NCBI GenBank assembly: GCA_013322215.1
Contig: JAAMEZ010000003.1
Span: 1 to 64,000 of the forward strand
Direction: 5' to 3'
From: Martinezella rhizogenes
Lineage (GTDB): Bacteria; Pseudomonadota; Alphaproteobacteria; Rhizobiales; Rhizobiaceae
DNA length: 64,000 nucleotides
Below, piece by piece: positions 62,727-64,000 of this stretch. The translations under genes and the position numbers were made by a program. Under the pieces are notes generated by a model. That model was not told where the DNA came from. It was given only the letters and a program-made list of their open reading frames with translations, and ran no database searches. Each line of letters starts with the position of its first letter. The stretch's first letter is position 1.

Positions 62727-63453
62727 AGAGCACATGACCGTTGACGAAGGAGGAGGCATTGGAGGCAAGGAAGATGCAGGCGCCGACCAATTCGTCGACG
62801 CGGCCCCAGCGGCCGGCCGGCGTACGCTTTTCGAGCCATGCCGAGAAATCCGCGTCGGCAACGAGGGCTGCGTTCAATGGCGTATCGAAATAACCGGGCG
62901 CAATGGCGTTGCATTGCAGCCCATGCTTGGCCCAGTCCGTTGCCATGCCCTTGGTCAGATTGCCAACGGCACCCTTGGTTGCCGTATAGGGCGCGATCGA
63001 TGGCCGCGCCAGCGCCGTCTGCACGCTGGCGATATTGATGATCTTTCCGGCGCCGCGCTTGATCATATGCCGCGCGACCGCCTGGCCGACATTGAAGACG
63101 CTCGAGATGTTCGTGCGCAGAAGCCGCTCGAACGCATCGGCGGGAAAGTCCTCCAGCGGTGTGCGAAACTGCATGCCGGCATTGTTGACGAGAATGTCGA
63201 TTGCACCGATCTCAGCCTCAAAGGCATCGACAGCCTGACGCGCGGCCTCGTGATCAGTGGCGTCGAACGGCAGCACATGCACCTTGCCTGCAAAGCCTTC
63301 AGCCGCCTTGGCAAGTTTTTCCTTGTCGCGACCGTTGAGCACCAACTCAGCGCCAGCAGCCGCAAGACCCCTGGCGAGCGCAAGCCCGATACCTTGGGAA
63401 GAACCCGTCACCAGGGCGCGCCGCCCTTTCAGATCGAAAAGACCAAGAGACAT
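62695..63453 (-). CDS. Gluconate 5-dehydrogenase-like SDR
   Basis: A 252-residue SDR close in pattern to IdnO/Gno enzymes that interconvert 5-ketogluconate and gluconate. Seen: FDLKGRRALVTGSSQGIGLALARGLAAAGAELVLNGRD (TGxxxGIG; NGRD suggests NADP use), VNNAGMQFRTPLEDFP and the catalytic INIASVQTALARPSIAPYTATKGA (Ser, Tyr, Lys). The C-terminus GHVLYVDGGITASL is typical. It is the first gene of the leftward operon, with an AGGAAACG site before ATG 63453, and is controlled from the promoter with operator copy 3. Confidence 0.85.
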   Translation of the reverse strand: MSLGLFDLKGRRALVTGSSQGIGLALARGLAAAGAELVLNGRDKEKLAKAAEGFAGKVHVLPFDATDHEAARQAVDAFEAEIGAIDILVNNAGMQFRTPLEDFPADAFERLLRTNISSVFNVGQAVARHMIKRGAGKIINIASVQTALARPSIAPYTATKGAVGNLTKGMATDWAKHGLQCNAIAPGYFDTPLNAALVADADFSAWLEKRTPAGRWGRVDELVGACIFLASNASSFVNGHVLYVDGGITASL

Positions 63454-63498
63454 CGTTTCCTCCGTTTTTTATCTCGACAATGGTCGCCTCCCTTGTTT

Positions 63499-63514
63499 AT
63501 GTTATCGATAACAT
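63499..63514. promoter_or_regulatory. LacI-type operator, copy 3 (divergent SDR / hydroxyacid dehydrogenase promoter)
   Basis: ATGTTATCGATAACAT, identical to copy 1, lies in the 86-base gap between the SDR operon (left) and the 2-hydroxyacid dehydrogenase gene (right). It can control both directions at once. Confidence 0.78.
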
Positions 63515-63539
63515 TTGATGTCAAGGGAGGACGTGTAAG

Positions 63540-64000
63540 ATGAACAAGCCACCGATCCTGCAGATTGGCCCCTACCCACAATGGGATCAAGAGCCACTCG
63601 ACGCGGCGTTTCAGGTTCATCGCTATTTCGAGGCTGCCGACAAGGAAAAATTGCTCTCCGAGGTCGGACCATCGATCAAGGGCATTGCGACGCGCGGCGA
63701 GCTTGGCGCCAATCGCGCCATGATCGAGGCCTGCCCTAAGCTGGAAGTCATTTCCGTTTATGGCGTCGGCTTCGACGCCGTCGACCTGCAAGCCTGCCGC
63801 GAGCGTGGCATTCGCGTCACCAACACGCCCGATGTCCTGACCAATGACGTCGCAGATCTGGGGATTGCGATGATGCTCTGCCTGTCGCGCGGCATGATCG
63901 GTGCGGAAACATGGGTGCGTGACGGCAGCTGGGCCGAGAAGGGGCTTTACCCGCTTAAGCGCCGCGTCTGGGGACGGCGTGCCGGCGTGCTCGGTCTTGG
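63540..64000 (+). CDS. D-isomer-specific 2-hydroxyacid dehydrogenase (partial, runs off the window)
   Basis: The first 153 residues are visible. The N-terminal catalytic domain has IKGIATRGELGANRAMIEACPKLEVISVYGVGFDAVDLQACRERGIRVTNTPDVLTNDVADLGIAMMLCLSRG, a classic GhrB/glyoxylate-hydroxypyruvate or 2-ketogluconate reductase pattern, and the frame stops within the Rossmann motif (RAGVLGLG). With the divergent gluconate dehydrogenase and gluconokinase genes, 2-ketogluconate or a similar keto-acid is a plausible substrate. ATG at 63540 lies 25 bases after the operator. Confidence 0.88.
   Translation, partial: MNKPPILQIGPYPQWDQEPLDAAFQVHRYFEAADKEKLLSEVGPSIKGIATRGELGANRAMIEACPKLEVISVYGVGFDAVDLQACRERGIRVTNTPDVLTNDVADLGIAMMLCLSRGMIGAETWVRDGSWAEKGLYPLKRRVWGRRAGVLGL

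Overview
The window looks like chromosome or megaplasmid DNA of a Rhizobium/Agrobacterium-group alphaproteobacterium. The evidence is its high G+C, an imp-type type VI secretion (T6SS) locus with two TssC-like genes and a TagF-PppA fusion but no visible TssJ, and two ribose-type ABC sugar importers tied to SorC- and LacI-family regulators. No rRNA, tRNA, CRISPR array or insertion sequence was seen. Assignments come from reading motifs and gene order; no database search was run.

Region 1 (1-10.7 kb) is mixed housekeeping and accessory DNA: the end of a class III alcohol dehydrogenase, a PsiF-repeat secreted protein, a luciferase-like flavin oxidoreductase, a CNNM/CBS membrane protein, a nucleotidyltransferase-fold protein, a DMT exporter, a PAS-GGDEF-EAL protein, a beta-propeller lactonase, a GntR/FCD regulator and an FMN reductase.

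Region 2 (10.7-20.2 kb) is a sugar or polyol catabolic operon. It holds an RbsA/RbsC/RbsB-like importer, an SDR dehydrogenase, DhaK and DhaL, then a SorC-type regulator fused to a second complete DhaK domain, and a second DhaL. No DhaM phosphotransfer subunit is present. The likely logic is import, oxidation to a short ketose, then phosphorylation, with the fused regulator as sensor. A long inverted repeat overlapping the predicted promoter (10975-11009) is the candidate operator.

Region 3 (20.2-51.7 kb) is a complete T6SS. Leftward from a divergent promoter at about 32.8-33.0 kb run clpV, hcp, an unknown gene, vgrG, a DUF2169 adaptor, a PAAR-like/VRR-nuclease effector, a DUF3396 immunity gene, a TusA-domain gene, a frameshifted beta-propeller pseudogene and its intact paralogue. 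Rightward run tssA, tssB, two tssC genes, tagJ, tssE, tssF, tssG, fha, tssK, tssL, tssM, tagF-pppA and ppkA, mostly coupled by short overlaps. The kinase, phosphatase and FHA genes, together with Thr14 of TssL, suggest the phosphorylation switch known from Agrobacterium.

Region 4 (51.7-54.7 kb) has an outer-membrane polysaccharide export lipoprotein, a small secreted protein and an AraC-family regulator.

Region 5 (54.7-64 kb) is a second sugar regulon: an AT-rich spacer, an ABC importer (ATPase, permease, binding protein), a hypothetical gene, a LacI regulator, and an operon of gluconate 5-dehydrogenase-like SDR, gluconokinase, beta-hydroxyacid dehydrogenase and a small Dabb-like protein. 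A 2-hydroxyacid dehydrogenase diverges from that operon and runs off the end. Near-identical 16-bp palindromes (ATGTTATCGATAACAT) precede the ABC operon, the lacI gene and the divergent dehydrogenase promoter, which ties these units into one regulon, plausibly for ketogluconate- or idonate-like acids.
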